In this document: in pieces, positions 62,652 through 64,000 of the stretch
Numbering within the stretch: position 1 is the first letter of the stretch
How the letters are laid out: each line of letters opens with the position of its first letter
From: Arabidopsis thaliana
Lineage: Eukaryota > Streptophyta > Magnoliopsida > Brassicales > Brassicaceae
Assembly: GCF_000001735.4 (NCBI RefSeq)
Contig: NC_003071.7
Span: 4,767,151 to 4,831,150, forward strand
Direction of reading: 5' to 3'
Length of the DNA stretch: 64,000 nt
Position numbers and translations under genes: made by a program
Notes under the pieces: model-generated
Databases searched by the model: none
What the model saw: the letters and a program-made list of their open reading frames with translations, nothing else
Told to the model about the DNA's origin: nothing

Positions 62652-64000
62652 TACAAGAAATTGAGATATTAATAGCGGTATAATATAACGTTTAATGCAT
62701 TTTTGCTATAAATGACATACCCTTCAACTTTAGATAACGTTCGCTAAAGTGTAAACGTTATATTTGGTTGGTTGAATATTAGTTTTAAAAACTCTTTTTA
62801 GAAATGTAAAAGATATAGCACTAATACATTTTGAATCGCTGTGGATTGTTTGAGGGAAAAAATAATTTATTTGCACATTAAGTACTTTAACAAAAAAAAA
62901 AAAAGTTGCTATCAAATTTTTATTCTTCCTCTCAATCTCCGTCTCTCTCTTACTCCATTGTTTCACTTCTCAAGCTTTTTTCTCACTATCTATGTCCATC
63001 TCTCCATACTTGTCACCAATTTGCCAAATTCAGAACCATGCTTCTCCTCCGACGAAATTCTTAACCCATATCCAAAACCAGATGAGTCATCTTCTTCCTC
63101 TTCTCCACCCAAAAAAACCCTAAAAACACACCTTCAGTAAATACAGTAGAAAAACAAGGGCAATTAGATTCTTAAATCATGTTGTTGCTCTCCCTTTCAC
63201 TGTCTATTGCAAAATCAAGCCCTAGCCACCGTTGAAGCAAGTGAGACATGGGCTCACTCAAGGTATGCAAGAAGAACTGTCTTAGATTCAAATGAACCAT
63301 TATATTGTTTTGCTGAATCGATTTACAGATCTATTGTTGCAAACTAGTTACAGATCTGTGTTATAGATCTGTTGTTGCGAACTAGTTACAGATCTTGCGA
63401 ACTAATTACAGATCTAGATCTGTGTTATATATCTGTTACTGCGAACTTGTTAGCCTAATGATTTTGATTGATTTTCGTGAACCATATGTGCGTACAAGTA
63501 TGTATCGGAGCTATGGAGGAAGATGATGTCTGAAGTCTTTACCAAAACAATTATGGTCAAGACATTTCCCCGCCGTCGCTGACTCTACCTCCGTCGCACT
63601 TGGAAGCCAATCAAGTTCTTATGCTCCACTACAAGGTATGTTTCTCGTGCTTTGTTCTTCCATGCTTGAACTTGGAATCTGGAGATATTAAAAATCATTT
63701 TCTGAAACAAGGGTCTAAGTAGTCGCAATTGATGTTACTCTTGCTAGCGATTACCTTTGGCCATGGCAGATTGTCAAAAGAGAGGAAAAGGTTAGTGTCG
63801 CTATTTCGAAACATGATTTCTTTTCTTTTTTTCTCTTCAATTAGTTGTTGAAGCTTAAAGCTTTATTCACTCCTTGCTAACGCAGTTCAAAACACTGGAG
63901 TATCAACAACAAAATAGACTATCCTCCTGATAAGACTTTGGTGCATTAGAGTTTAGACGGGTTGGTTGCAAGAGTGTGTTTGACGATCAAATATTATCTA
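62652..64000 (+). mobile_element. Left end of another CACTA element, running off the window
   Basis: CACTACAAGAAATTGAGATA at 62,652 is a CACTA terminus, followed by subterminal words of the ATAGC/GCTAT kind (AATAGCGGTATAATATAACG, TTTTGCTATAAATG), similar to the element at 55,443. The right end is not in the window. Inside, from about 62,940, the DNA looks gene-like (pyrimidine-rich leader, AAACCCTAAAAACAC, then possible introns), but no domain is recognisable, as in non-autonomous CACTA elements that carry host sequence. Confidence 0.6.
63325..63455. repeat. Imperfect tandem repeats around TTACAGATCTGTG
   Basis: Units containing TTACAGATCT, GTGTTATA.ATCTGTT and TTGCGAACTA recur about three times with variable spacing (roughly 28-40 bp). 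BglII-like AGATCT words make it conspicuous. Confidence 0.75.

Noticed and set aside
1..64000. CRISPR arrays, bacterial operons, tRNA and rRNA genes
   Set aside because: None seen. The repeats present are transposon termini or minisatellites, and the tRNA-like words are retrotransposon primer sites.

Overview
This is AT-rich plant nuclear DNA, almost certainly Arabidopsis and most likely the pericentromere of A. thaliana chromosome 2. The evidence is a CDC26 ORF followed 8 bases later by a triphosphate tunnel metalloenzyme (TTM3) ORF, the plant bicistronic arrangement known from A. thaliana, set among Athila/Tat Ty3-gypsy elements, Helitrons, CACTA, MULE and hAT fragments. Species and locus are inferred from remembered protein families; no search was run. 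Only two host loci look intact: CDC26-TTM3 (+, about 35.6-36.5 kb) and a three-exon gene for an Asp/Glu-rich protein with a C-terminal basic tail (-, 38.7-40.0 kb). They are convergent. An F-box/kelch pseudogene (21.7-22.7 kb) and a RING-H2 pseudogene (25.1-25.7 kb) are decayed host-type genes.

Layout. 1-2.5 kb: two arms of a long inverted repeat. 4.7-5.0 kb: LINE RNase H fragment cut by a Copia-like LTR. 6.7-17.65 kb: an Athila element (ATHILA ORF-1, tRNA-Asp primer site) carrying a nested second Ty3-gypsy element at 8,456-14,273, with gag and protease but no RT/integrase and a perfect GGGAG target duplication. 19.7-20.35 kb: Helitron helicase remnant. 20.57-21.21 kb: fold-back element with arms of about 240 bp. 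27.77-30.19 kb: a Helitron, probably nested. 30,529-31,497: solo LTR with GAAAG duplication. 32,491-35,418: a compact LTR element (TTTTC duplication) with one long reading frame: a gag-like segment followed by repeated basic KSW-F-K motifs. It ends 224 bp before the CDC26 start.

41-60 kb is a nest. A MULE-like region with a 90-bp minisatellite received a Tat-lineage Ty3-gypsy element (41,671-51,514) that carries an antisense, intron-containing ORF between pol and its 3' LTR. A Copia element (51,534-59,030) inserted 20 bp further on. The Copia RT is interrupted by a hAT fragment, and the hAT fragment by a CACTA element with a short transposase-associated domain gene. From 59.2 kb onward there are MULE transposase pieces, a 146-bp fold-back, a decayed TNP2 transposase and the start of another CACTA element that runs off the window.

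The best candidates for something little described are the KSW-motif LTR element (with a second trace at 24.1 kb) beside CDC26-TTM3, and the spliced antisense ORF of the Tat element. Stretches described as empty were read by eye only.
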